64,000 nucleotides of DNA. Source: Nautilus pompilius (lineage: Eukaryota > Mollusca > Cephalopoda > Nautilida > Nautilidae). A program made the translations under genes and the position numbers. The notes beneath the pieces were generated by a model that was not told the DNA's origin, ran no database searches, and saw only the letters and a list, made by a program, of their open reading frames with translations. Below are positions 24,701 to 39,700 of this stretch, piece after piece (the first letter of the stretch is position 1; the number at the start of each line of letters is the position of its first letter). The stretch spans positions 1-64,000 of the forward strand of contig JACATO010002193.1 in assembly GCA_018389105.1 (NCBI GenBank), in the 5' to 3' direction.

Positions 24701-27700
24701 CTGCAGAGTTCTAAAAGTGTATAGGATAATGAAAAATAGCAAGAGAAAAATTGCAAACAGAAGATTATCCATAATCTGGACAGATGATGATATTTTCCTT
24801 AGAGGAAGTTCACAACATCAAGCAGAAACATGCAGACAAGCAAACCAACTGCAATAGCAGCTCTATTTGGACTATGATCATTCTGTTTAGAAAACTCACA
24901 GCTCTAGAGGTGTCAGACATACTGTTCAGGTGAAACTATTCAGAAAGAGTCTATTAACTGGAGTCACCCACCTTCGATGTCATCCCTGAATTCCCACAAG
25001 GCTTCTCATTCAACTCAGCTATTTAACATGTGCAGGGCTAATATTATACTGACACTAAAATACAGGAGTGCAGTCATATGCATATTTTGATGACATAATC
25101 AATGATACCATAGCAGCAACCACGCAAAAGCATGCTGGATGATGGCACCAAAGGTCTGCATCAACCAAGAGCAGTACCACCTGGGATACAGAGGCAAATT
25201 ACTACCACTACCAAATGCTGTAAAATATCTTGGAGTTATCTTTAACAAAATGGATGATTATGAACTCACATATTAGACACTCCAGATAGAAGGCAATAAA
25301 TCCAGCAAAACAAAATGTAGTAGAGAAGAGTCTTATGTGCCACCATCTCAGCAGACTATGATTTGGCCTACACCTGAGATACTGTGCAGAAAATATAGGT
25401 ATGAAAGATCTTCAGCAAAATCCACCACATAATTCTTCCCATTGGCTTGAAATCCACCATGTGCCAGAGTATTATAGGCAATCTTGAAATTCTTGGAAAT
25501 AGCAACCACCCAAACCCACATCATGTACATTAAGCTAGCCAATAGGAAAGATGAACTGGTCCAGCAGCAGCAGGTGAAATCAGTAGAGTCCTGGGCTAAG
25601 AAGTCAAGATCCAATGTGCAAAGTATCAAAACCACTGAAAACATCAAAGCAATCTAGTTGAAGTACTGGAGTGGAGCACAGATGCAGATTAGTGAGATAG
25701 GGGATCGGAACTTGGAGAGAAAGACCAGAGGCTGTCAATAATGCAGATGCAAAAGAATATAGTGCATTAACCACCAAACATCATCACCACAGTAAATGGG
25801 TCTCTCTTTGGGAAGGGACTGCAGCAGGTCATGGAGTGGTAAGGAAAACTAACAAAACTGGTATTCAAGTGAACAGCAGCATGTGAAGAAAACTTAGATG
25901 TGGATCCATGGTAACGTGACAGCAGGACCATGTAGTCGAATTGACACACTCTCACACTCATCAGCAGGCTGCTAGAGAGCAGGGTTAAAGAGACTGCGGC
26001 AAATGATACAATGGAAAGACTGACCTCCTAGCATGAGAGGCTCAGGCTGACAATGTAACAAAGCTAAACCAACATATATTTAAAAAAAAAAAAAGATTAT
26101 GTACAGTTGCTCATGATGAATGAATGATCAGTAAAATGACCATGTAAATCAGAATATTGCTCCCTCAATTATGCAACACTTTCTAGCAGTCAGAAGAGCT
26201 TGTGTATACCTTTTTTTATCACATAAGATTATGCAATAGATATCTAGTTCCTGGTTTTCCTTTCAGCAACCATTACTATACACAAATGTACAATGACTGT
26301 TGGACAAAACTGCAATGACAGCAAATGAGAGTTTTTGGTCTGTTCAGTGTAGACTCCTCTGATGACGGGGTTGTGTGTTTGGCATCTTTGGGAAGAGTAT
26401 TATGCTGTTACTAATATCGTTCGGTGCTATCACTATAGTGGTGAAAATGTCATGGCGTAGAAAGGATGGGTCTCAAGATACCCTTGTCAGTGGAGGAAGT
26501 TGCTTGGCCAAGGGGTAACAGGATGACAGTCCCATTTGCTGACGAAAAAAGCTGGTACCAGGACGATATTGTCAGGCCACATAGGGGCACTAACTAGCCA
26601 TGCTCCCAGATCTTTTATTCAATGAGCATTTCTTTGGCAGATGCGTAAGGTTCAGGAATCCCCTCCACAAAATCTACAGGATCTAGGCATGGCCATCAAC
26701 AATACCAGATTGCTAACTGGCTGACATCTCATTCCAAACATGCACAAACAAGGCAACAAAATTTGGCTATTACATACACATTAAGCATATCAATTTATCA
26801 ATGACTTATTTACTAGTGTTGGTAACAAGAAGCTGTAATTTTAAACCCCAATATGTACACTTAACCTTATTAGGAAGGCTAAGAAATATCCTGATAAAAT
26901 AATAAGATATTTTCCGCTATGGAGCATGACCATGAACTACCCAGCTTTAATTTCTAAGAATCTCTACTGTACCACATGTCTACCACAATTTATTATTTGA
27001 AAATAAAAGAATTGAATATTTTCTTCTCTAAGCAAAAACCAGAAAAACATCCTAACATGTCACCACATAAGGAAACATTATATAGTTGTATCCTTTTACT
27101 TTCTCCATTATTAGTAAATAGAAGAATTCTGCTTAAGGCCACACTATTTTAAAAGCATTCATTTTTTTATATATCTACCTCTACAGAAATCCATTCTCAA
27201 GTATTAAATGAGTCAAACCTACAATAATATATATATATATATATATATATCTATATGTATATTTTTTTTCAATTTTCTCAAATCATCTGGTTATTATAAT
27301 TCTTAAACACTAATTTTCCAGAGAACATCTTTGTCTCTAATATGAAAAAGGTAGTTTTAAAATGAAACTTAGTAATTAACATCCCTGCTGCTACAATTGC
27401 AACTAATCAACATTTATAAATGTTAAAGATCAGCACAAGCAAAGATTTATAAACAGAAATTACCATCTTGTGCATAAAACATCTCAGCACAGCAATCAGC
27501 TAAATGAGTTCTTTTAAAATAAAAAAAGAAAGGTCTTTGACAGATTCTCTCTCTCCATCTTTATCATTCACTCATGACAGTACATTTCCTCATTAAATTG
27601 GTTAATTTCAACCTACCAAAGTCTTTAAAGGCCACTTTGAACATGCACAAAACGAGTTATTTGAAATATTCTTTGGAATGAAAGAATTTATTTGCATAGT

Positions 27701-30700
27701 CTCTTTACCTTTCTAATTCCACAAGTTTTTTTGCACAGGAGATGTAACTGGAATATCTCTATTCTTTTCTCAGAGTTATGGTGATGACAGTAAAATAATT
27801 TTCTAACTTAAAGTGTGAAGATCTGAAGCAGAGAGAGAGATACTTTAAATGCAAGGATTTTGTTGTTTGGTTTTTTTACAATATGTTAACTGAATTGTTT
27901 GAAGATAGTGTTCTTTTTATAAAAAAAAATCTAAGAGAGCATGTAAATCCTTTAATAAACAAGCTATTCAAAAATTATATAACAGTAACTTAATTGTCAT
28001 AGATGTTTAGGTAAAAACTAACTAATTATTTATTAAGCAATATAGTTGTGCTAGTATAACAAAATTATTAATTAGAAATTTAACATAAATTGGAAAGATG
28101 CTTATGGCCTTTTTAAATTAAACAGCATTAAGCAAAAGATATTTGTCTTGCTTTCCCCTTTTTTTCCCGCTGTACTCTCATGCACACATGCAACAATCAA
28201 GTTTCTTGTTTCAATTGTTTTCTAATAATGAACGAAACCACTGACAGCAGAATTAGTTTTTCCAAGAAAGACTTAAATGTCTTTCTCCCTAAAGACAAAC
28301 CGGTTAACTACACTGCATACACTGTTAGTCACATAAGTTCAATACGTGTATGTTAAAATTTCATGCTACATTAATCAGACAGTTATTAAGCTTTCACAGA
28401 TAAAGAAACACAGAAATGAAGTTATTTTATCTATATTATTCACACTTTCCATTTTGGAATGTTCTGGATATAGAGAAATTCAGTTTATATTTACTTCTCA
28501 GAAGCCAAAGACACACTAAGAAATTTAGAGTATATTATAAATTTTATATATTATTCACAAAATTTGCATTCTCACTCCGCAAATATGGCATCAGGTTTCC
28601 CATATTCTATATATTTTGAGTCAGTAGTAATTATTTGTAATTTTGATTCTCCATGCAATGATTTTTTGAAAGAGAATCCAGCAGAACAACACGGTCTGGT
28701 TTGAACTGTCAGATGTCAGAGATGTAGTTTTTTTTCACCTGCTCTATTTTATGCTAAAATTCAGCATCCTCTGGGATGGAAGAACAAGAAATGTGTTTGT
28801 CATCATGCGAAGGAGAGTAAATAGCATATATGAGAGAGAGAGAGAGAGAATATATTTCATAATTCAGGTGAGGAAAATTATAATCAAGAACACAGGAAAA
28901 GCACTGTGGAGAAAAGGTTGATTAGGACACAGATATTAATATTAAACCAACTCAGAAATAATGTACTGGCTGATATAATTAAAAACAGGCACTAAAGAAA
29001 TAATTACTTACTAGAAACTCATTTCTGGTTCATCTTCTCCAGTTTCATCTTAGAACATTCACATAAACATCAATTTTTGTGCTATCAAGCCACATTTTCA
29101 TGTTTTAAAAACATCTAACAACACATCATGGCAATTAAATAAACAAAGGGAATAGTAAAAATCATTTTTTTTAAATAATTAACACAATACAACCTTTTTG
29201 CAGAATTTGTGTAAAATTTTGTCAACATTTCTAAGAATGGGACAATTTACTTTAATGCCTCTCTAACATACATGACCGCTATTATCAGAGAATTGAAATT
29301 AATGCCTAATTCAATTAATAGAAATATATACAAAAAATTAAAACCATTTGATATTTTTCAATGGAAAAATAAACATGTTCAGTTATAGTATAATATCTAT
29401 TTTTTTAAAATTTGGTGCTGTGGTTTTTCTTTATTCTGGTGTTCCTGCATGTTCTTTTTCTTAGTGCATAAGCTAATAACCATGCGTGCTTGTAATACAA
29501 TTTAATATTTCCTTTCACCAGCAAAATGCACTTATTTCTTGTTTTGTTGGTAAAATAAAGGTAAGACATTATTTGGCAAAACACGTACTCCAAAATGCAG
29601 CCACCATATCTATTATCCAGCAATCAAGTGAAGCTGATGTTTAGAAATTGATTGCTTATGCGGAAACAGCATCACTTAATAAAAGTATGCATGCAAATAC
29701 ATTCTAGCTGATCTATCTATTAGCTAAGTGGTCCTATCAATGGTGGATCCAAGTAAATACAACTTTCCCGATGTAAAATTGTTTAACCCTTGTCACCACA
29801 ACATTGAATGTATATAAAGACTTGTTAAAAAAAAAAAAAAAAAGCAATTAAAAAATGTAAATAAATTTTGTTGGTTTTTTTTTCAATCACTTGTTCAACT
29901 TACAAATTAATCAAAAAGTCTACATTAATGCAAAAAAAAGTACATCTGGTATATCAGAGAGTCACGCTCTTCACTGTCTTAAAACCATAAACAGCTTTAG
30001 AGAGTTTACACATTGTAAACTGCTTAGTAACAAAGGCTAGATATAATTTCAGTTTAAAAGAAAATGGCTTAAATAACTAAAAGTTGCCTAGTTTGATTAA
30101 TATGCAATTTTTTTTCAGAGCAATTCAATGTGCTAGTTTTGGTCAAGAAAAGTTATATCACCAGCCATGTTCAGTGTACATGCATCAGTAACCCATGCTA
30201 GCTAACACCAAAACTGGTAGAGAGTAATTATCTCGCACTAATGAAATACAGATTTCACTAAAGTTTTAATTCCTGTTAGATGGTGGAATCAGTAATGGAC
30301 CTGTTTGTTTCATTTGAGTACCCTTAAAAAGTACAAAAGGGGCCTGTCTGATGGCCGTATTTATCGTCTGTTGTGGAACTGATTCAAGATCTAAAATCTA
30401 ACAAATGTAATGAATAAAAAAGGAAGCAGACACCCAATCTAAACACATGATGCGTAAAAGATCAAATTCAAAATGGATGTTCGTTTACAGGTATATAAAT
30501 GTAGGCATCAAATCAATTGAGAAGTAAAATCAACAACAGTGATCTGTGGACGTGTTTGGTCAGACAGGTCAGCATTGGTGCAAACTGAAATTTTGCACTG
30601 TCAGTCATGAGCTGACTGCACACACATTGCCACCCAAAGTGAGACATCAGCAACAGGCCTGAAAAAGGCTGCCCCAAAATTACAAATGCTCAAGATAAGC

Positions 30701-33700
30701 AGACGATCACATTAATAACTTTGCACTGAGATCCAAACACCACTTGCAGGCATAGTCAGAAGTCTGTCCAAACAAAAACATCAGATATCGTCTTTGCTGG
30801 TACTGGATTTCATGCCCCATGTTGGTCTCCATTTGAGCAATCAGCATTGGACAAGGTTCCAGTAAGACCAAGTGATACTTTCCGATAAAAGTCTGTTTAA
30901 TTCAGATTTTTCATCTGAAAGTGAGTTATGCTGTAGGGAGCTCTCATTATGGTGATGGCCATGTTGCGATGTTGTGTGGTTACAAACGGAATCCATTAGC
31001 TGTTGTGGTCACTGTTCAAGGATGTCTGACTGGTACCCAGATGAAATTCTGAAATAGACCTGCTTCTTCCTTGACAACTAGCATTAAGGTTATCATCCAG
31101 ACTGATAATGCCAAGGCATACAAGGGTTAAAGTGTTCTTCGCATTCTTTAGGGACAACATCGTCACTCAATGGCTTGACCAGCCATGTCCCCAAACCTTT
31201 CACCCATGAACGTACACACAAGGCTCAGGAATCCCCTTCCACAAAGCCGACAGGACCTGAAAAGTAGCCTTGACTCAGAAGTGGCAAGCAGTACCAGATG
31301 ATATGATCAAACATTAGTTCAAGTGTGCACGGTTAATATGCCGGTTCCATATAATGCCATGATGACCTCTCTCCAATAACTACATAATTCATTTTGCTGG
31401 GATTTTTTTCTTTTTTTTTTTTATTATTCTGTATAGTGTTGGCAGAAATTGTGACATCATTCTTCTTTTGATATGTTATGATGAAATCTACCGACTAATT
31501 CTACTAAAGAATACATTTTTTTCTCTTTAACTTATGATTACCTGATGTTTCTTCACAAGTATAACCTCAAATTCTTGTAGTATATACTTCTTTTTTTTTT
31601 TTACTTCAGCAGGTGCATGTTTAGCAATCAATCTGGGTTTCAAGAAGATCTAACGAAGTCGAGGAGGATGTAGATCAGTCGTAGTAATAACTGTAATCTG
31701 GCATGACAGAAAGACAGAACTGGTGTTTAAGGAAGTTGTCTCAATTATACTGGATTTGTGGAAACTTTATGGGAACATCTACCAATGTACCAAAAAAAAA
31801 AAATAAATAAAAGACATACTGAAATGTTATCATGCCGAACCTGTCATGCTATTGTAGTGCAAGAGAGAAATCAACGCATTCAACTTCTTTGCCGAGTTTC
31901 CCCAAAGCCTTGGTATGGATCCAATCAGGCACCCATTGGAGCATCTTGATCATTGGCTAAAAATAGCCTTTTCCCATCCACCAATATGATGGAATTAAAG
32001 AAAGCACTCACATGGATCTGAGTAATCTGTATCAGACTGATACAAAATCTCATTGATTCAATGCCAAACGTGGTAAAGGCTTTTTTGTCCTGCAAAAGAT
32101 GGCCTCAATAAGTACTAACGCAAAGAATTCCACTCTTTTACTTGCATTTACCTGCATTTACTTTTTTTTTGCAAATAAATTAACATAATGTAATAGTGAC
32201 AGGTGTCCAAATTATTAGGGAAGGGAGCTGGGCACATATTTTTTCTTATGTGACTAGAGATCAATAATGAAAAATAAAGCAAAAGCGTTTATTTTTGTAA
32301 CAGCATTTATGTTCAATAACTAAATTATTTCCTGCATGATTCCTGAAGGTTTCAACTTTAAAAAGGTCTATCAGTCTGCCATATATTTTATAGTAGTTGA
32401 TGTGTGCAGTAGCAGTTGAATTTTTCCTGCTATTAAATGGTATCTGAATTTAATTTGCTAGCAGTCAACTGTCGTTAATTTGAAAATTTACTGAAGCGAA
32501 GCGTGGTGTATGTACATTGTGGCTCAAAAGTTTACAGGTTAGGTTTTTATTTTAGTGACAATGTGAATGCACAATTTACATATGCTTGTTTTAACTTAGA
32601 TCTTGGGCTTATCAAGGTAACCACAAATAGACTTTATAACTGCTGTGCTATTAATACATAAAATACTTAGGTAACAAGCAAATTATATAGTGATCAGGTT
32701 GCCAACACCTGACCAGTGGATGAACTGACCAACAAGGTTGGTGGCAGTATAAAAATATGGACAAGCTAGTCACATATTGAAGAACATAATGTTGGTTACA
32801 AGAAGTTGTATCAAATGTTGCTAAATCTACTACATGTTGTGGCCAACTGAAGTTGGGGGGGCTGTGCACAAACCCATCCTGAAATCCCAAGTCATCAGGT
32901 CATTACACAATTAGGCAGTTTATTGAAGTCATAGTGCACAGTTAAGTGATACGCACAGAAACGAAAATATTCACGACAGATCATATCAGAACTGCCAGGT
33001 TACGCAGAAGCTGTCCTCTAACTAGATTTGACTTTTCTGTAAAAAAAGAGAAAGAAGCCATTTAAGCAGTCAAAGTGGAGGAGCAGGCTACTCTTCAGTC
33101 AGTTTCATTTGACAGTCTTCTGTGAGATAAGTGGCAGGAAATGTGGTAGGGGGAGTATTTAATGGGAAAACCAGAGCTATAAATTCTGGCTTCTGATTGC
33201 TTAGAATGCTAGCATTCTTCTTCACAACAACTTTTCCTTGTTCTAACATTTTTTTTTTTTTTTTTTGTTAATTGCCTTTACTACCCCCCCCTTTTTTTTT
33301 TGCCATGGTTCTTGGTTAATTTTAAAGCTAAATTCAGTCTGTTGCGAATTTCTGGGAAGTTAGGATGGTGGAAAAAGGAAGATGCAAGAGAAAAACAATT
33401 CAAGTAACTTTGCTGAGTTCCAAACTTCCATCCACTCAAAGGCAGGCCCCAAAATAAGACTTAGCTTCATTATTAGCACTTGGCAAAAGTTTTTGTTTGT
33501 TTTATCTCAATAACCAATGGCCATGTGATATCATCTCAAATCATTTGACAAACATCCATGAAGTGCACACCATTAGATATGATCTCCGAAATTACTCCTG
33601 TTCGCATGACTACAAAGAGGGATGAGATTGAGCTTTGATTATCAATGCATTATGTATTACACAAATTAATTTTCCTTATCTATCAAACAATCATCACATT

Positions 33701-36700
33701 AGAGAGTGGGGACAAGGAAGTTAATTCTTGTGACATCTCAACAACAGTACAAGCCACAAATAGTCTGCTGAAAAATTTGCAGCAGAACTCATCTACTTTG
33801 CGCTTCAAAGACACAGAAGCCATCAGTGATGCAGTGTATAAAAATATATATATATATATATATCTAACAAGGATGACTAGGGAAAAAGTGAAAACATTCA
33901 TGATCAGCTAGCAGAATTAAAAGAGAAAAAAAAAGATACTAGTTTATTGCATTACTATATAAGACAATTTTCAAAATGTCGCTGAATTATTGCAAAGGAT
34001 TCTTAATTCCAACTTTATGGATTAGCACTTTTAATCTTATAGTTTTATACGGCTAGAAATTAAGATGGTTGACACAAATTGCCCCGCGACAATCACTTTA
34101 TAGGCAGTAATTCTAGCACGGCTACAACTGAAAAAAAGACTTTGCTACAGTTATCATTTTTCATTTATTTGTATACCTTTGTTTTGAAGGGCAACAACAG
34201 TCAATTACACTGATTTCAATCTATGACAGAAAAATTACAGGATGCAATGCGGCTCCGATGACAGAAGGTGCCATTTAGTTTAAAGCCGAGAACTGGAGAC
34301 AAATTTCAAGTGGTGCCAGCCCAAAGGAAGCGAGAATGGACAACCAAACAGTTGGTCTTGTTGAGACTGGTTTCAGAAGTTTGACTTTGTTTGCTTTTCA
34401 AAAAAAAAAAATACCGGCGGGTTGTACTGGCTAACGTGTCCCCCTTTTTTTATTGTCCCCTACCACCCCTGGATAATTCACATCACTGCCCCCCCCAACC
34501 AAAAAAAGAAAGCTAATCACAGAACCTTACCAAAATTAAAAGTATGCAATCTAAGATCTTATGATCTGCTCAGCATGCGACAACCATATCAATTTAATGG
34601 AAAAACTGAACACCTTTAAGACAACGTATGCAGATACATCCAGCAAAATAGATTCCACTGGGTAGAGCAGAGCAGACTAGAATGCCATTTGAACTGTTAA
34701 AAAAAAAACAAACAATAGGTAGTTTATCCAGGACAACCATTGTACAGGCTCAGACCACTGGGCCTTAGTATGGCTTTCAGTATAATGAAGTAGAGGACGA
34801 CAGCGACTACGTTACAACAGAAAACCATAAAAACAGTTTAAATTTATCCTGTCTGAAAGCATTACAAGAGAAGCAGTATGCCCAAATAGCAATCGATCCT
34901 TAACTATTGATGACATGGGCAATCAACTTTATTGATCTACGACCGTGGATGCAGCTGGTAACAAGGCAGAAGGAACGCCAGCCAGAATCCGTGCTGTTCA
35001 GCAAATCTCCAAGGGCTTTCTATCGTTGTTGTTCCAGCCATGACCTATACCTAGCGCTTTGTAGGAGTTGCTAATCAAAAGGCATTCACAGTTTGCCAGG
35101 TCTTAAAATAACTAGAACATTTTCTTTTTCAAATACAGTGGAACCTCGTTCGAACGAACCTCAAGAGAAGAAGCACTTTACTTCGTTGGAGCCGAGTATT
35201 CGTTCCATCCCGCATATCATACAATTTGCTATATTGCTTATTTAATTGAGAATATTTGGTTTATATCATTAATTTATTGCTTAAAGTTTATATTATTGTA
35301 AATATTGGAAATTATTTTTATTCATTTAAGCGAATTATTCAAGTGTATTATTATTAGTGAAATCATACGGAAAATAGTACAAGTGGATTTATAACCTTTA
35401 TTGTAATAAAAGTGAGAACCAATCATGTCTAAGCTAGCATGACAAACAAGTTCAAATTATGCAAAAAAAATCAGTAATGGTCTTCTGTTTAAGTCTCGAT
35501 GTGTGGCTTTTGACCATCCAATCTTGATATTCAGATATGGTTGGATCTTTGGGTGGATTCTCGCCGGCCCACAGGAAGCGCTGAAGAGACCACAGCATAT
35601 CTGCTACTTGGCAGGTGGTCGGTAGAGGCGAATGGGGCTCCTCAGGTTCGTCTTCGTCTTCTCCAACAGCAATTTCGTCTCGATCTTGTACTGCTCGGGT
35701 GATGTCTTCAACCGAGAACGGAGCAGAGGTAAGGAGGTTGTCGTCCATCATTGCGTAGGCCTCCGCTTCCTCTTGCGTGACTTGCAGCCTCTCCCGCCTC
35801 AACAGTTCCACGAGCGGAAAGTCATCTTCTTCATCGGCTGGAGGGGGCTCAGCAGTGTCGATTTTGAAGCCACAGTGGGAGAAGGAGTTGAAGATTGTTT
35901 GCAGCTTGACTTTGTTCCAAGCATAGTTGATGCCACCAATGGCCTGGAGCACCGTCCACGTGGGTTCCTCCTCCTCGCAAGCTGGCACAAAACATTGGGT
36001 CATGTAGTGTGTCCTGTAATGGTGTTTGAAGTTTGCTATGATTCCTTGATCCATAGGCTGGGTGACCGACGTAGTGTTAGGGGGCAAGTACACCAACTTG
36101 ATGTTCTTCAGCGGTACTTGGACGTTGTGTGCCGAACAGTTGTCAAGCACCAATGCAATCTTCTTATTTTCTCGCCGAAACCGCAGGTCCTGTTCCATCA
36201 ACCAACGAGAGAAGATGTCACTGGTCATCCACGCGTTGCTGTTGGCTTTCCAGTCCACCAGGAGTTTGGCTGGCTTTATCTTGTTACGGCTGAAACAGTG
36301 GGGTCTGATGTTCATGTTTATCACCAGAGGTTTCAGTTTATCTGTGCCAGTCATGTTGGATCCCAGCAGAAGGGTGATCCTGTTCTTGGACTGCTTGCCT
36401 CCTCGACCGTCTTCGTCCTTATACGCGAGGGTCTTATTCGGTTGCATCTTGTAGAAGAGTCCGGTCTCGTCTACATTGGAGATACAGTCAGGATTGTAAT
36501 TGTTCAGAAGTTGGGGAAGTAGGGTGGACTTCCAAGCATCCACAGCCTCAGGGGCTACAGACTTAGCCTCTCCCTTGATGGAGCAGAATTTAAGGCCCTT
36601 CCTAGCCTTAAAGCGGTCCAGCCGCCCATTGCTGCACTTGAAATCAGGACTCCCCATTTCTTCTGCAAGCTGCCTGGCCTTCTCTTGGAGATGTGGTCCA

Positions 36701-39700
36701 GAGATAGGAACGTTACTCGCTCGTGCATTTCTAAGCCAAAGGTCGAGAGCTTCTTCAACGTCTTGGTTATTGGACCTTTTTAGAGTTTTATGTTTTGAAT
36801 CAATTTTTTGTTGTTCAAATGCAACTTTGTACTCATCGCGTTTGGAGAGCCAACTTGAAAAAGTACTCAAAGGCACTCCAAACTGCTTAGCAATGTCAGT
36901 CTTGCTCTTCTTGCCTTCTTCAACCAATTGGATTGCAGCGTACTTGGTCTCCAATAGCCATTGTTAAAACAAAAACTCCGAATGACAAACAGTCTTATGC
37001 TTCACCTTAAATAGAGAAGATTTGTGGAGCCTTGGTTAAAAAGTCCGTTTGACCTGATACGACCCGGAGTGGACCGGAGACGACACCGACAAGGCAAAGC
37101 GGGTTTTACTTGATTATTAGATTAAATGTAAAAAAAAAACACATTTCACATTCACAAACACATTAGAAATTAAATTACTGGAAATTATTTCTTGAAAGGA
37201 ATTCTTTTTTAAAGTAGTTTTGAAGCCAAATACTTTCAACCATCTTCTCTACTTTGCTAAAAAAACAAAATCTGATACAAAAATGGTTCGTTCCAACCAA
37301 GTATTTGATCCAAGCGAGTTTGATCCATCCCGTATATTTTTTGTTATAAACAAATGGGAAAAAATAAGAGAAGAAAGCTATCACTTCGTTGGAACCGAGA
37401 TTTTGTTCCATCTGGGGTTCGTTCGAACGAGGTTCCACTGTATTCTGCCAAAATCAGCAAATGATCAGAAAATGCCATATACATAAGGGAATATGCACAG
37501 GAGCAAAGCAGAGTATTTCAGTAAAACAAAATTCAAATTATTATGAGAGACAGAGTTAGTTGGAAAGCACAGAACTTTACAAAACTTTTATGAGATATAT
37601 AAGTCTTTATTCAACTGCCTTGATGCCATAGCTTCTCAGAAATCTGGCTAGGACAGAAAGACAGTTTGTCAAGCAAATGGACTGATGAAACGCACAACCA
37701 ATCCCATTACACTTAGGGTTTAAGCAAGAAATTGTGAGGGTCCATTCTGGTCATTCTTGAAAGTTTTAGAATGGTGGCCAATGCGCAGTATCTGTTACCT
37801 TCTGTCAGGGATGATGAAGATGAGTTTGACAGTGTAAAAGAAAATATTTTAAATGGCAGAGATAGCAAAGCTTGCATCCTTTGAACTCTCAGGACAATGT
37901 AGGAGGAAAGACAAAGAAATAACGCTTATGCACAAACTCAAAAAGAATACTTCAAACATGCTCTCTTCATTTCATGTTTTGGACTCTCTTGACCAACAAT
38001 TCAGCATGTGATTAGGGAACACCTCATTAGCCATGCCATTTGAACCTGACCCTTCCATCACCTTGCTTGATCAGCTGACTGTTGATCCTGAAGTATAATA
38101 AAGATTTGACATCCCCAGATTTATTCCAGCAAGAAGTTAGACTCTGGAAACATATGTCAATAAGTCAAGACAAGCAGATAAAACACATGGATGTCAATAT
38201 ACCAAAATGTAACAAAAATCCTCAACTGCCTCCTCCCAAAATCAGTTGCATCAAGCAGAGATGAGAAACCAAGAACTCATTGTGAAGCTGTATGAGAGAG
38301 AACCATTTCAATGTGTACACATAATGATATTAAACTAAATATTGACAAAATTATTGACAAGTACACTAGAAGGCATCCCAAAGGGAAGCTTTTGTTAAAT
38401 CCTTTGATCTAATAATAATAATGTTTAAAGTGTATTAAATTATATTTTAGTATGCAAATATTTTTGTCCTCCAAAGCTACCATGCATGTTGAACAGCACA
38501 AAAATAATATTTCTTCTTATTTGCTTGGGATGTCTCAAAAATAAAAATGCTAGAAAGAGAACTAGCTAAATGATTTGGCATGTTCTAGTGTAAAGAGAAG
38601 CATGCTCTGAGATAAACTGACAGAAAATGGACAGAACAAATGACCATTATATTTAGATAACAAGTGGAATAGGTAACTTACAGCCTCAGAAATCACAGGT
38701 TGAACAGCAGTAGAGAGACCTCACTGATTGCTCTCAGAGTAATGAGGTGCCTTAGATCTGCCAAACAAATTGGCTGCACAGCTGTAAGTGATATATTTTT
38801 AAGCCACCAGTGAAGGCCTCAAACAGACAAAATTATACATCAGCTGATGAATGGTGTATTGAAATTAGTTTAAGTTTGAAATTCATGGCAAGGGATACTT
38901 GTATTGGTGTCTCATTTCTGCATAGGATAGGAAATGCCAGGATAAAACAAGATTTTGTGTGAACAGATGCCCAGATATTTACAAATTTAAGGAGCAATGC
39001 ATAACAAACACTCTCGTAATATTTGGTCAATCTTCCAGCCAGACAACCATGAAAATTCCAAATTATGTAAAGGCTAAGGTATAGCCAAGAAACTTCTTCA
39101 AAACATGGTACAGCCACCCGTCAATGAACTTTTAGCCTAACAAACTTGTTCAAGTAAAATCAACAGGGTGTAAAATCAATGATGGCATCTGATGTAGTGC
39201 AGCTATGCTACTATACTGCTACAGCTTGAAATTCTATAACACCTCGTTATTTTGATAAATTAATCACCAGAAAGTCACAGATTTTCTAAGCTTCTTTAAA
39301 GGCCAAAAGTGGTTAGTTAATTCAATAAGTGAAGAGATCAGAGTTAAAATAAAAAGTTTACATCTGTTTATGAATGTAATTTGCTTTTTAAATGTATAAT
39401 AATCATTAAAATTACTTGGAAAATCTATGAACATTTGTTTCTCTGTACATATTTTTCTGGCTTACAGCTTCTGAGCAGCAAAGATGTCAGAGAGAGGGGA
39501 TTTCTAAACAAATGAAATAGTTGACTGTATTCTTCCATCTATCCTTGCTACTTAAGGCATTTACAGAATTGGTTTTCACCTGCAATGTTATTTTTTAACA
39601 GTATACCTTTTACGACGAGTGCTTCTTTGGAGTCGTGAAGTGGCTTGAGCTAATCTCAAAGCTGTGACTCTCAAACATCTGTAGATAATGCATTACCATT

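Noticed and set aside
33645-33911. Overlapping open frames on both strands around an AT microsatellite
   Set aside because: Short, without domains, and partly made of the repeat; no splice context supports them.
35632-36522. A 296-codon open frame on the plus strand, and others at 36062-36454 and 36500-36967
   Set aside because: They lie antisense to the Tigger transposase and have no recognisable domain; they are shadows of the real frame.
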